Of a stretch of DNA of 64,000 bases, positions 22,141-33,561 are shown one piece after another; the first letter of the stretch is position 1; each line of letters starts with the position of its first letter. A program made the translations under genes and the position numbers. Below the pieces are notes generated by a model that saw nothing but the letters and a program-made list of their open reading frames with translations, was not told the origin of the DNA and did not search any database. This stretch comes from Fallopia convolvulus (Eukaryota; Streptophyta; Magnoliopsida; Caryophyllales; Polygonaceae): contig OZ024720.1 in the NCBI GenBank assembly GCA_964016875.1, forward strand, positions 41,445,106 to 41,509,105, read 5' to 3'.

Positions 22141-22944
22141 CTAGGGACGGTTGGGGTAACTATACTTATCGAGGAAATGGTCGTCAAAGAGATTCTCATC
22201 AAGAATCCCGCTCTTATTGTCTAATACTAAGTTGGCTTGTTCCATCTGCCTGAGACGATACGCACTCCTTGCGCGAAGTTCGCTTAGTCGGACTTCGAAT
22301 TGAAACAATTCGTCTTGTTCGGCCATTTGTCTGTTTAACCAACCTTCTTTGCGCTTCTCTAAGAGGTCATAGTTCATGTAACGGGTTCGTCTTGGACGGA
22401 CGCCTTCAGGGGGAAGAACATCCACATTCTGGTAGGACCTTATTTCTTCCGATCCTACCCCCTTATGTTGGAGGAGGTCGTCGTAATCTGGTTGACGAAT
22501 CCTCGTTGGGTTTGGGTCAATGATTGGAGATGGTTTTCTTGCTTGACCATTTGCTTGGTGATTGGATGACTCTCCCTGAGTCCAGTTAGCCCATCCACCC
22601 GCTTGATAGGTCATTGGAGCTTGACTTGTGATTTGGTGACGTGGAGTCTCCGTCATGTGTCCCCATGGATGATATTCCGAGAATTCTTGCTTAGTGATTT
22701 CCTGACTTGATTTGTCGTGAAGTGATTTATTAACTCCTCCTTCGGGGTGTGCTTCTTCAAGGTTCTCATCCTCGAGATTCACGTCGGGTGCATTTTCATG
22801 CATCTCCTCTTGTAGTGTTAGTTCTAGGTTGTCCTTGGGGTATCCATTTGGCAAAAACGGCCATTGAGCGAAGGCCTCATCAAGCTCTTGAGCGGCCTTT
22901 TTGGCTTCTTCCCCGATTCGGGTTTGGCTTCTAGTGAGAACCAT
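22141..22944 (-). CDS. 267-residue acidic, Gln/Glu-rich ORF in the gag position, no known domain
   Basis: It starts at a true ATG (MVLTRSQTRIGEEAKK) about 575 bases after the primer site, the place of gag. The product is hydrophilic and rich in Glu, Gln and Asn, with SSNHQANGQARKPSPIIDPN in the middle and a helical C-terminal part (QFEVRLSELRARSAYRLRQM). I see none of the usual gypsy capsid blocks and no CCHC knuckle, and it ends with a normal stop. It may be a gag N-terminal domain left after a deletion, or an unrelated accessory protein of the family. That it stays open while protease decayed suggests a recent loss. Confidence 0.6.
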   Translation of the reverse strand: MVLTRSQTRIGEEAKKAAQELDEAFAQWPFLPNGYPKDNLELTLQEEMHENAPDVNLEDENLEEAHPEGGVNKSLHDKSSQEITKQEFSEYHPWGHMTETPRHQITSQAPMTYQAGGWANWTQGESSNHQANGQARKPSPIIDPNPTRIRQPDYDDLLQHKGVGSEEIRSYQNVDVLPPEGVRPRRTRYMNYDLLEKRKEGWLNRQMAEQDELFQFEVRLSELRARSAYRLRQMEQANLVLDNKSGILDENLFDDHFLDKYSYPNRP

Positions 22945-23518
22945 TTCTGTAGAGGAGAAGAAGGCGTTTATATAGAATATCCTTTGATTCTATAAGGCGA
23001 AGACATGTTGAAGGAAGTTGAGGTTTTAAAAATTACTAAAACAAAGTTTTATTTAATATTTTTCATTTTCTTGGTCCTATTAAAGGCCTTAAGATTTTTC
23101 TCCTTAGAACATGTGACTTTATGAAGTAAGTTTTGGGATTACTAACAAGTTTCCTAGGGTGAAGGTATAAGGTTCTAGTTATAAGTTTCCTAAAGGAACG
23201 CTTAAATTCTTGATAAGTTGAAAAGTTCATACCACTTAAGTTTTTCAAAAGATAGAAAAGATTTTGAGAAAAGGTTGGTTCTAGAACTAGATATGTGCTT
23301 ATGTAAGGTTCTTAATATCTTTCGGATACATGATTTTCTTAGCTAAGAAATTGAAATTGGAATGTTACTAGTCCTAGGTTTTCTTTAAAAGAGTAAAGAA
23401 GGAAATCCTCTAAAATTTGAAGTCCTAAATAGCGGAAGTAAAAGTTAAGGTTTTAAAAGTTCTCGGTTTTCGAAAATTTTCGGTTTTAAAACTTTTCGGT
23501 TTTAAAACAAAACGTTTA
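22945..23518 (-). other. Tekay untranslated leader
   Basis: AT-rich DNA between the primer site and the first ORF, with GGTTTTAAAA-type short direct repeats near 23440-23510. It contains no gene. Confidence 0.5.
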
Positions 23519-23530
23519 GCTCTGATACCA
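23519..23530 (-). other. Primer binding site of the Tekay element
   Basis: The minus strand reads TGGTATCAGAGC, a perfect match to the complement of the initiator methionine tRNA 3' end, four bases after the LTR. Confidence 0.92.
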
Positions 23531-23534
23531 CAAT

Positions 23535-26500
23535 TGTAACACCCCTATTTTACAACATTGGGTATTACCGCCAGTGACCTCAGACTTTACCGTCCAAAGT
23601 CACCCAAGGCTTTTAGAATGATATAGAACGATTAAATGCGGAATAAAAACATATTACATAAATAGGAAACATGCTCCCAAAGGAGACTTAGTTCAATACA
23701 AAATACCCTACATTGTCTTTAACTTTAATACTACTTGAAAACAAATACCAAATCCGTCATGTCTCGAAGATAAAGTAATATTAAAACCAAAACGGAAATA
23801 AAAGTACATCTTGAGCAATCTTGACTTCCTTCACTTCCCTTCACTTCGCCTTGCTATGGGTTCCTGAATCTGACATAATTCGCGAGGGGCGATAGAATGC
23901 CAGGCAAACATGCGGAAAGAAGAATTAGTCTAGGAGACTAAGCAAGCGGGAATAGAACTTCCCGAGGGTAATTTGGTCATTTAAACTTATCGGTGTAATG
24001 AGAGAAAAGAGGGTTGTGTTTACGATGGCTTGATTACGTGGAGCTAAGATACGAACGATAGCGATAGCATATCCAAAAGGGATAACTTGATGAGCAAGAG
24101 AAGTACTACTAGATTGTAGCCTTCCATAAGATTTCGATAGGATGTTGGGAACATTATTTAATTCATACAAGTGAAAACCTCTCGCGCTTTTGGGCGGACC
24201 GAGAGCCGAAACGATCATTTGAGACCAGTCCGGTTTTGATATCTTAAATGTGCATACGCACTTATCTTAATTAGTGATGAAAATATTCAATCTTGTTGAT
24301 GACTTTTACAAGAGAGAGTGGTGGGACACGGATAAACCGAGCCACCCGATGGAGAACATCAATTCTCCTGCACTTAGCTAGAGTGCGCTCAATCCCTCCT
24401 TGCAATCGGAGCGGATGGAGATCATGATCCCGAAAGTCGTATGGACGTACGACTTAGTAAGATTATATAGAGGTGTCGACTAACTCGCACCCCTTTCTAG
24501 TTTATTCAAATCAAATCTCTGAACGAGATTTGCAATCAATCAAGAGTACACAAACTAGCAAATATAATCCTAGCAAGGAATATAATATCTACTATACTAA
24601 CAAGGGTCGTTATTTCTAGCAATCGATATTTCCTAGGTTCATTTTTATTAAGCATACAAGAAGTTCCCAACATCGAGAGATATCATAAAAACGGATATAA
24701 AAGGGCACAAGGGGAAATTCCACTTGCCTTAGTGTTACGTGTTTAGTAACGAGCTTTGACGAAACTTAGGCGATTTCCTACTACGAGCGAGGATTCCGAC
24801 CTAATGATAGAGAATTTACGAAAAGTTCAAAAACACGATTCCTCTACTAACGTTCGGATCACCTCTTATAATGTTTTTATAAGAGGTTTGAATTTCTAAA
24901 TTATTATAATAATAATTTAGAAAATTATTTTCTTTAAAATAATAATATTCCTTTATTATTATTTTGATTTTTGTAATATCCTTAATTCCGAAAATCTTCT
25001 ATTAAAATAATTATTTTAATTAATCCTTTTTATTAGAAAGTTTCCTTAAATAGAAATCTCTACTCTTCTTTATAAGGTAACTTGCCTAAGATAACTTTTT
25101 CCCTTATTTGTTCTATTTCCATAACTCTTTTATACTTTAAGACTCATAAAACCTCTTTGATCATAATTATATAATATGATATATTATAGTTCCTAACATA
25201 GAATCTTTTCTATTTTGATTTCTTTTCAAGCAAGTTTACTTTATGTTATAAAACATACTAGTTTTATTATAATGTCATACTTGCTATATTTAATTTTAAC
25301 TTAGGTCTTTCCATAAATCTCTACACTAGAAACCCCTTAATAATCCTACATATTTATATAAGACTCTAATAATATTTTATTTAATATTAGCATCTTTTCA
25401 TGAAATCATGGTCTAAGTTTAACTATAGTCCCTTGATCTCTATCATATTTTATATTTAAGACTCATATGCTAGTAAAATATTTTATTCTATTTTTCATCA
25501 TAACTAGCATCTTTTGAATATTCTCTTCATATATAATATATGTTAAGTTGGTATTGAATGATCACTTTGTACTAAATTCCTTATATTTATTCCACTTTAT
25601 AATTTCTATATTTTATATATTATAGGCCATGCAAGACTTTTCTCTACTTGAACTTTTATGAAAAATCTTTATAAAGATGGTATTATTTTTATTGTACAAT
25701 CTTTTGATTTCTAAGGTCATAATATTATATCCTCTTTTGTATAAAATACATGCATAATGTTTCTCAACCTTTTATTTTGATCTAAGGTAAGATAATACTA
25801 AATATGGACTTTTCATACTATATTAATTTTATTTCATCTATTTATATCTTGTAATAGCATGCATGTAATAAAATCATGAATATATTTACTTATATTTATC
25901 TAGCTTAAGTTACTATAGTAAAAACATATAGTTTCTAGTTTTTTTTCAACTAACAAGATCTCCCTCTCATATTTTTATTCCAAAAATTCCCAAATATATT
26001 TCTAACAATTATAAAAGGCTTTTAATTAAATAAATACATAAGGATAATATAATTTTTGAGGTTAGAAATTTATACTTTGGTATTCTTTTGAATACAGAAC
26101 ACAGGAGGGGAAAACAGAGGAGAAGATCGGCGACAGGGGGTGGCGCGGCCAGGCTCCGGCGGTTCGGCGGCGGCTCCAGGCGGCGGCTCCAGGCGACGGC
26201 GGTCCGACGACGGTGGTGGTGGCGGCCGGCGGCTCCAAGGGAAGGGTGAAGGGGAAAAATTGTGGTGTTTTTGTGATGTTTTAATGGAGAATTTGTTTTG
26301 AATGAAGGCTGATTTTTGAGATTATAAGGCACAATTGATAGAAAGGTTGGGTGTTCTTGCTAGAGAAGAGAGCAAAAGCTTTGAGTGAGGCTTGAGAGAA
26401 GCTTTATATAGGCAATTTGAGAGTGTCATCAATCCATGGCAATGGAAGATGACCAATGGAGGAGGAGAAGAAGGCCATGCATAGGGCAATGGTGTGCTTC

Positions 26501-27061
26501 TTCCATGGCGATGCAAGGTGATGCTTCAAGTTGAGTCAAGCAAGCAAAGAGGAGGTGGAGGAAGCATGCATTGGACACTTTCAAATCAACGTAACTCAAT
26601 CAGACATTAGTCTGATGTACAAATTGGAAGAAGGAAATTTATTTGGTATAAGATTAAAAGGTTGGGTTAAGTGAACAAGAAATTGCAATGGTCTAGCGGG
26701 ATTTGGTGAGGGGCGTGTGAGGTTGGAGTGCAAGAGATCTCGGGTTCAAATCCCGGCTCTTGCATTCTTTTTGCAAAACTTGTATTTAGTTTTCTAGGCT
26801 CTTATGTAATTTATTTCCTAGAATAAATTAAATTGCCAAAGGATATTATTTTTATTAATTTTAATTTTTGATTTACCTCACTTTATTAAACTATACCCCT
26901 CAAGTTATTTTATTACATTTTCATCTATTTCGACTTTTACTAATAGCCTCTTCCGAAGAAAATACGATGAATTAATTCGATATCTAAAACCTTCTTTTTA
27001 ACTTAGAGACAATAATTGAAAATATTATATTATAAATGTTTGGAATATTGCGGATATTACA
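23535..27061 (-). repeat. 5' LTR of the Tekay element (right copy)
   Basis: 3527 bases, near-identical to 14560-18074. The main length difference is one extra GGCGGCTCCAGGC-type unit in the GC-rich patch near 26170-26195. Other differences are scattered, mostly transitions, plus single-base indels such as at 25800. Confidence 0.92.
26685..26764 (+). repeat. tRNA-like module inside the Tekay LTR (right)
   Basis: The same 80-base sequence as at 17696-17775 in the other LTR. I see no change between the two copies, while surrounding LTR sequence has accumulated differences. Confidence 0.6.
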
Positions 27062-27066
27062 CTCTC

Positions 27067-28719
27067 AATAATTTTTGTGCTTTTAAGGCGTTTGTTTCAA
27101 TGGTGGAACCCAAAATATCAAAGAAGCCTTGAAGGACCCAGATTGGATCCAAGCTATGCAAGAGGAGCTCCACCAATTCGAGAGGAACAAAGTTTGGAAG
27201 CTAGTTCCTAGGCCCAAGAACAAGAATATCATAGGAACTCGATGGGTCTTTAGAAACAAGCTCGATGATACTGGGGCTGTAGCAAGAAACAAGGCTAGAC
27301 TGGTGGCACAAGGCTACATGCAAGAGGAAGGAATCGATTACGAAGAGACTTTTGCACCAGTCGCCAGGATCGAGGCCATCCGACTCTTAATTGCCTATGC
27401 TGCTTACAAGGGATTCAAGCTCTATCAAATGGATGTGAAAACAGCCTTCCTCAACGGACATCTCAGGGAAGAAGTATATGTGGCCCAACCCCCAAGATTC
27501 GAAGATGAGAAGCTACCCAACCATGTCTACTTCCTGGAGAGGGCCCTCTATGGACTCAAACAAGCTCCACGAGCTTGGTATGACAGATTTGCTCAATTCC
27601 TCTTGTCCCATAGATACCTTCGAGGTTCCATAGACAAGACTTTGTTTTTAAAGAAAGAGTCTAAAGACATTCTGATTGTGCAAGTATATGTTGATGACAT
27701 TGTTTTTGGAGCAACTAACAAAACTCTTGTAGAGAAATTTAAGGACCTCATGAGCAGTGACTTTGAGATGAGTCTCATTGGGGAACTCACGTTCTTCTTG
27801 GGACTTCAAATATCTCAAACCAAGGAGGGAACAAAGATTCATCAACAGAAATACATCAAGGAAATGCTCGTAAAGTATGGGATGGAACACTCCAAGCCTA
27901 TTGACACTCCCATCTCACCAAATTCAAGGCTCAATACGGATGAAACAGGTATAAGTGTGGACCAAAGGAACTATCGAGGTATGATTGAGTCCCTTCTCTA
28001 CTTAACAGCTAGTAGACCTGATATCATGTTCTCCGTATGTCTTTGTGCTCGTTTTCAAGCTAACCCTATGGAATCACACCTGAAAGAGGTGAAGAGGATT
28101 TTCAGGTATCTCAATGGGAACGATAACTTGTGCCTTTGGTATCCAAGGAACAGTTCCCTTGAGGTCATTGCATACACAGATGCAGATTTTGCAGGGCACC
28201 TTGTTAATAGAAAGAGCACATTAGGAATGACCCAATTCCTAGGGTCATGTTTAGTTTCATGGGGATCTAAAATCAAAACTCAGTGGCACTCTCCACAGCT
28301 GAAGCAGAATATGTGGCTGTCGCATCTTGTTGTTCCCAAGTTCTATGGCTTAAGTCACAACTCCAGGATTACGATATGTCTTTTGGCCCAGTTCCCATAC
28401 TTGGTGATAATACTAGTGCCATAAACAAGTTCTATGGCTTAAGTCACAACTCCAGGATAACGATAACTCTTTTGGCCCAGTTCCCATACTTTATGATAAT
28501 ACTAGTGCCATAAACATTTCCAAAAATCCTGTGCATCATTCTAGGACTAAGCATATAGATATAAGGCATCACTTTCTACGTGACAATGTTGAAAGTGGGA
28601 ACATCTTGATGGAACACTGTAGAACTGAAGAGCAAATTGCGGACATTCTCACCAAAGCTTTAGACAGAGGTCCCTACCAGTGTTTTCGAATGCTTCTAGG
28701 GATGATTACTCTAAACTAA
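27067..28719 (+). pseudogene. Copia reverse transcriptase and RNase H, broken
   Basis: This is the second half of SIRE pol, resuming after the gypsy insertion. It carries DPDWIQAMQEELHQFERN, TRWVFRNKLDDTGAVARNKA, the RT core with MDVKTAFLNGHL and the catalytic VYVDDIVFGAT, then LYGLKQAPRAWYDRF and the RNase H entry YTDADFAGHLVNRKS. A stop at about 27131, a one-base loss near 28270 before the ALSTAEAEY block, and an 89-bp tandem duplication at 28337-28514 break the frame. The end of pol, SRTKHIDIRHHFLRD and EEQIADILTKALD, is at 28531-28719. Confidence 0.88.
28337..28514 (+). repeat. 89-bp tandem duplication in the RNase H region
   Basis: Two adjacent copies start with CAAGTTCTATGGCTTAAG at 28337 and 28426. 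They differ at a few sites (for example ATGTC against AACTC). Since 89 is not a multiple of three, the duplication itself shifts the pol frame. Confidence 0.85.
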
Positions 28720-29476
28720 ACAAGTCCCTGTTTGTCTCTCCCTCAATGCCTGACTAGTTTCTCTAAGAATGCATGATAGGGAACTTGGATTTATTGCTTT
28801 CACTTTGCCATGATTACTAGTCTAAAGTTAAATGTGTACAAGGGAACCTTATTTCTTTTGGCCTTACATGATCAACCAGAGTTCCCTTTATCCCTCCTTA
28901 CAAGCCACTATGACGGTTGATCATATAACCTACCCTAAGCCAAGGACCAGACAAACGCTTCTCGTGAGCCAAAATGTTTACTACTTTATCGAGTCGTAAA
29001 TTGTCTGGTTCCCCTTGAGTTCCCTAGACCCACAAAAGGATGAGTGTGAAGTTTCCCTAACCACTTCACTCTCCCTAACCTTAATACGATCATGGGACCT
29101 CGGACACACAAGCAAGGGAACGCTGACTTCTCTGAGAAGATGAACTGTCACTTGGGAAGCGGGATTTTGTGTCAGAAACTCTGAAGCGTTAAGGGCCAAG
29201 TATTCAAATTTTGAAAGGGCTTCCCTAGAGATCGTGACGCGTGTCAAGAGGCGTGCTACGGAAGTTGAAACGATGCCCCACGTTCATTGGGAAATGGTTA
29301 TCGAGGATCTCTCACTTTCCTTTCTACCCTTCGCCCCTCTCTCCTTAAAACCCTATTTTGCCATTTTTGGGATCTTATTCCATCTTCAACCTCTATCATT
29401 CATCTTCCCCACATCCCTTTCATTCTCTTTTTCGAGAAACCTCCAAAACCTTCTCTCTTCCCAAAATTCTCTCAAA
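28720..29476 (+). other. Spacer between pol and the extra SIRE ORF
   Basis: Noncoding DNA in this copy. The part from about 29290 is CT-rich and looks like a leader for the ATG at 29477. Confidence 0.5.
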
Positions 29477-31864
29477 ATGGCCGCACAACACACCTTCGCC
29501 CAGATTAAAGCCTGGGTTCTTGCAAATCCTAGAATCCTCTTCGTCTCGCAATTAAATGAGATTGAGAAAGAATCAGATCCAGTCATGAAAGACGTCTTCA
29601 TCGGAGGGCTCTACAACCAAGTAAGCCCTTTCTTACCACCTCCTCCTCCGGCCGACCAAACTTTGGCCTGGACCTCCTCTTCCGCCACCTCCTCTGAATC
29701 TCTTCCTCCTCCTTCCTCCACCAACATCTCCTCTGGTATTGTCATCCTTGACAGTTTCGGAGATGCTCGTCCTTCTCTAAACGAGAAGCCCAGAAAATCC
29801 AAACACCACCATTCATCCAAAAAACGCCATTCATCTAAAGACCCCTCAAAATCCAAACCTTCCAAAAAATCCAAACACTCCAAAGATCCCTCACAATCCA
29901 AAAAACGCAAACACTCTGAGATCTCTGAATATTCGGAGACCAGGAATAAACCCCATTTCAAATTCGAAGCGTACTTGAACTGCTCCAAGGACAGTTCCTG
30001 TATGGCCAAACCCCCCTTCGTCTTCCATTCGCACTCTGGGACCTCCCAATCCCAGAGCCAACTCACTTCTTCTTCCCTCTCTCACCCTACGATTGAGGGA
30101 CCTCCCAAACCTCCTCCCCTAAAACAAAAGACACCTCCACCACCTTCCCTTGTTCCCACAACAAAGGGAACTCCACCTCCACCACCTCCCCTTGTTCCCA
30201 CAACGAAGGGAACTCCACCTCCACCCCACAAAACTCCTTCCCCTCCTTCCTCACCCATACACACGCCTATCCCTCCCACTCCTGCCTCGAGGACCTGTAC
30301 TCCCCAGGTTCCCAAATCCACTCCTCCTCCCCCTTCTACACAACTCTCCACTCCTCTCTCCTCTTCTATCCCTTCTCCCACCACATCCCCAACTACCACT
30401 AAACTTCCTTCTCCCTCTCCCTCCAAAACTGTCGTTGTCCTCACTTCGGACGACGATGACCTTCCTCTCTCCGTTGTCATCGGGAAAATGACCAAGGACC
30501 CTCCTCCTCTCATCATGGGCACTGTAGATGAAGAGGCCCAACTCAAGGCTATAGAGGACGAGCTCAATCGGGTCCCCACTGAAGCAACAACTGACCAAGG
30601 GACCAAGTCCCAAGAGAAGGTGGCTCCTGAAGAGCCCACGGAGAAAAGGGACCCAACACCGGCTGTTGGTGCTGGGGCAAGTACAAGTCATCCTGAGGAT
30701 GACGAGGAGGATTCAAGCTCAAGCTCGAGCTCCTCCAAGGAAGAAGGGACCTCTAATGAAGAGGTCGAAGAAGAAGAAGAGGCTCCAGATGAAAAGGAGC
30801 CCGCTAGGATCCCAACACCTGGACACCAAATGGTGGTGTCCGAGGGTTCCCATCAGCCAAGGGAATGAGTGCTGATGATCGAAGCGGTTGCGCCCCCTCA
30901 GCAGAAAGGACCAAGAACGGTCTCTAGGGGGAATACTTCCAAGAGCACAACAAGAAAGGGGAAGGGACCTGCGCTGAAAAAGCTCCCTTTCAATGAGAAT
31001 CGCAAGCTTCTTCCCCCTCTCATAGTTTCTGAAGAGATGCTCATCGAGAATGGACTGGGGGAACTGTGGGACCTGATCAAGGCCCAAGGCTGGGAGCATA
31101 TATGCAAGGAAGCCGTGAGTGTAGATCCCTCACAGGTGCGTCGTTTCTACAACAACTTTGTAATCCACAAAGACGGCACCCAGGGAACTCTCTCCCACGA
31201 AGGCGATGAGTTCATCTTCACCACGTCCAGTATCCGCCTTCAGCTTCAGGTCCCGCTTCAGGGATTTCATGATTTGCCTCACAAACTCTGGGGAGAGTTC
31301 AACAGCGCCGAGGTGTACAACACCATATTTGAGGGTCGAGTTCCCACTAAAGTGCCTTCGACTCATCATCTGTCATTGATCGCCAAGCTGGCCCATTAAT
31401 TCATCATCAATATGGGGATCCCTCGCCAAGAAAAGCGCCTTTTCGTCAATATCCCCGATGCTATACTCCTCTACCACTTCCTCCTCAAGAAGCCCATCAA
31501 CCTTCCAACAATCATTCTTGGGCACATGGAGAAGTGCATGGCGTCCAAGTCCCATTCTCTTTCCTACTCCGGGCTTATCAAGAAACTTCTACAAAAAGAG
31601 GGTCTTTACGACGCCTCCAAGGAAGAAATTATGCTGGGAAGGGAACTGGATATCTCAATAGTCCAGAAGATGAGGCACTCTGAGCCTGTAGAGGAATCGG
31701 TTCAGCTGGAATCTGGTGAAGAAGGGAACTCTCAAGTTTTGCTTCGCATTGCCAACACCCTCGACCAGATTGCCAAGGACCAAGCAACGTTGGCCAAGGG
31801 ACAAGAAAAACTTACACATGTCCTGACGCACCTTTGTGATGCCATGTTCCCTATGGGCCCATGA
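29477..31864 (+). pseudogene. Extra 'env-like' ORF of the SIRE lineage, broken
   Basis: The frame starts at ATG 29477 in a good context (AAAATGGCC; MAAQHTFAQIKAW). It encodes a Ser/Lys-rich part (HHSSKKRHSSKDPSKSKPSK), then a Pro-rich region with repeated PPPPSLVPTTKGTP units (30130-30240), an acidic Ser/Glu-rich stretch, and a stop at 30868. Similarity continues in another frame (30869-31399) with LWDLIKAQGWEHICKEAV and VRRFYNNFVIH, the plant-transposon protein domain found in SIRE-like elements. It then passes an in-frame TAA to 31864, with a coiled-coil-like tail (LRIANTLDQIAKDQATLAKG). The region is called env-like from its position; I see no signal peptide or membrane segment. Its role in plants is unknown. 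Confidence 0.7.
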
Positions 31865-32238
31865 TCTCTCCTCCTTTTCCCCTAATCCAAATTTATCCAC
31901 AAAAATGTACTTGTGTTCCCCTTGTACATATTTTTCTCAAGTAATGAAATGGCCTATAATTTGAATGCGTGTTCCTTTTCTTCCTTATAATTGCATTGCT
32001 TGTTTTCGATGATGTCAAAATGGGGAAAGACAAAAGATGCGAGATGAGTTAAAAGTTTAAGTTATCACAAAATATGCATAAGCTAAGGGGGGACAATTGC
32101 ATAAAAAGCTAAGTAAGATCTAAGTGTTTTTAATCGAAGTGGCTCCCCAGAATCATCCTTAGGAACTCATTCGCATATCATTCATTGAAATACTTGCATA
32201 TTTTGTGATGCGTTTGTCATCATCAAAAAGGGCGAAAT
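31865..32238 (+). other. SIRE 3' untranslated tail and polypurine tract
   Basis: Noncoding. AAAAGGGCGAAAT at 32226-32238 directly before the 3' LTR is the polypurine tract, with one C interrupting it; a second purine run, AAGGGGGGACA, is at about 32077-32088. Confidence 0.6.
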
Positions 32239-33275
32239 TGTTGGGACGTTGTTGGGACCTCTGGTTCTAAACAACGGATCAACGATGTCATTCTCCGAGT
32301 TTTGATAATGACAAACACCATGAGGAACTAATGTAGTTTGTTCAAGTATTTCTAAGGAACGCAGGTACAACCAAAAGCCACAGAAGCTCACAATGCAGAG
32401 TTTCCATCAAGGGAACTCTGAAGAGGAAAGTTCCCATACAATGGGAACTCCCAGGAATGATCAAGAGAACACAGTTTACACGATGAAGAGTTTCCATCAA
32501 GGGAACTCTGAAGAAGACAGTTTCCATAACATGGGAACTCACATGTGAGGACAACGACCGTTCAGCGTTGACCGCGGGATTCTGTCTTGGACAGCCCAAA
32601 GGAACAGTCTGAGGATTAGACTGTCACGAATGATCCAACGGTCCGATTGATTCAAGAAGTTGACCTAGTTCAAACCAAAGTCACATGTGAAGAAAGTACA
32701 ACTTGGGCATCAAGCAAAGAGCATTTTGGACACAAATGAAAGACACGATTGCCCAAGCACACCTGGTCTATAAAGCCAAATGAATAGTACTCGGATTGAG
32801 TACTTCTCCTAGAACACACAAATACCCATACCAGAGAAAAGAGAAAGAAGAAGAAGAGAAGTCCCCGACGGCGAGTGTTTGATCTCGACGACGGTGAAGC
32901 CGAAGTTCCTAGGGCGGGAACTGAGAAGTCGGTGTAAGGTTTGAGTTACTTGTATTTTATTGTTGTGAGCTTAGGAACTCAGTTGAGAGGATTCACTAGT
33001 GTTGCTAGAGTTAGGTAGAACTCGTAGGAACAGAAAAGTGTGGATCCGGCTGTTGTAACTAAGGAACAAAGCAATCAATATAAGTAAGTCATTCAAAATC
33101 CTCCAAGCGGAGGTAGAGGTTTACCCACACAACTAGTTGGTTGTAGTGGGGTTCCTCTATAAGGGAACTGCGTTCATTACTGCTTTCTATACTTGCGAAC
33201 TGTTTACTTCCGCTACCTTGGGAATAGCTTAACAACCAGTTCCCAAGCTCTTTGCTAACGATTTACGATCCAACA
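32239..33275 (+). repeat. 3' LTR of the SIRE-type element
   Basis: It begins TGTTGGGACG and ends CCAACA, followed by the GTCAG duplication. It has the same duplicated hairpin module and TATA box (32769-32774) as the 5' LTR. Confidence 0.92.
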
Positions 33276-33280
33276 GTCAG

Positions 33281-33561
33281 CGCTTATGCCCTTGAGTATT
33301 CGTTCTAATTTTTTAGTCATATTAATTCATCTTCTTAAATATTCTTTCTTTTATTTTTCAGCGCTTGTACTTTGCCTTGAATAAGGGTATAGGAGCCTAG
33401 TTAGTTGCTAGGCTCCCATCTAACTTCGTATAAATTGAGTACATAATAATAACATATAATAATACTTATATATGCCTTGCATTCATATATGTTTAATTTT
33501 AAGAAAAAAATTCAAAAAATTATCCCGAATTTTGTAATATATTTCTCAAAAATTAACATCA
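33281..33561. other. Right flank of the copia insertion
   Basis: The sequence resumes beyond the copia element without a readable continuation of the interrupted RT-like ORF. A short inverted repeat, AGGAGCCTAG...CTAGGCTCC, is at 33392-33417. No gene was seen. Confidence 0.4.

Larger units (their letters stand above)
14560..27061 (-). mobile_element. Tekay-type Ty3/gypsy chromovirus nested in the copia element
   Basis: A complete-ended element in minus orientation, flanked by the exact duplication CTCTC (14555-14559 and 27062-27066). It carries 3.5-kb LTRs with TGTAA...TTACA ends, an exact initiator-Met primer site, a purine tract, and an uninterrupted pol ending in a chromodomain-like region. 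The RT/integrase motifs and that C-terminus point to the Tekay (Del) lineage. About 15 differences in the first 700 aligned LTR bases, mostly transitions, indicate a younger insertion than the host copia. There is no recognisable capsid or zinc knuckle, and protease is only a remnant, so this copy should depend on others to move. Confidence 0.92.
9755..33275 (+). mobile_element. SIRE/Maximus-type Ty1/copia retrotransposon, split by a nested gypsy element
   Basis: The element is flanked by the exact 5-bp duplication GTCAG (9750-9754 and 33276-33280). It has LTRs of 1040 and 1037 bp, an initiator-Met-type primer site, gag, protease, integrase, RT and RNase H in copia order, an extra ORF region after pol, and a purine tract before the 3' LTR. 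The extra ORF and the CATCATCAAAAAGGG context next to the 3' LTR are typical of the SIRE/Maximus lineage. The 12,502-bp Tekay insertion plus its 5-bp duplication accounts for over half of the span, leaving about 11.0 kb of copia sequence. Multiple stops and frameshifts make it inactive. Eye comparison of the first 350 LTR bases gives about 14 differences. Confidence 0.92.

Noticed and set aside
30150..30491. Pro/Leu-rich 113-codon frame and large minus-strand frames at 29611-30691
   Set aside because: Shadows of the Pro-rich low-complexity part of the SIRE extra ORF.
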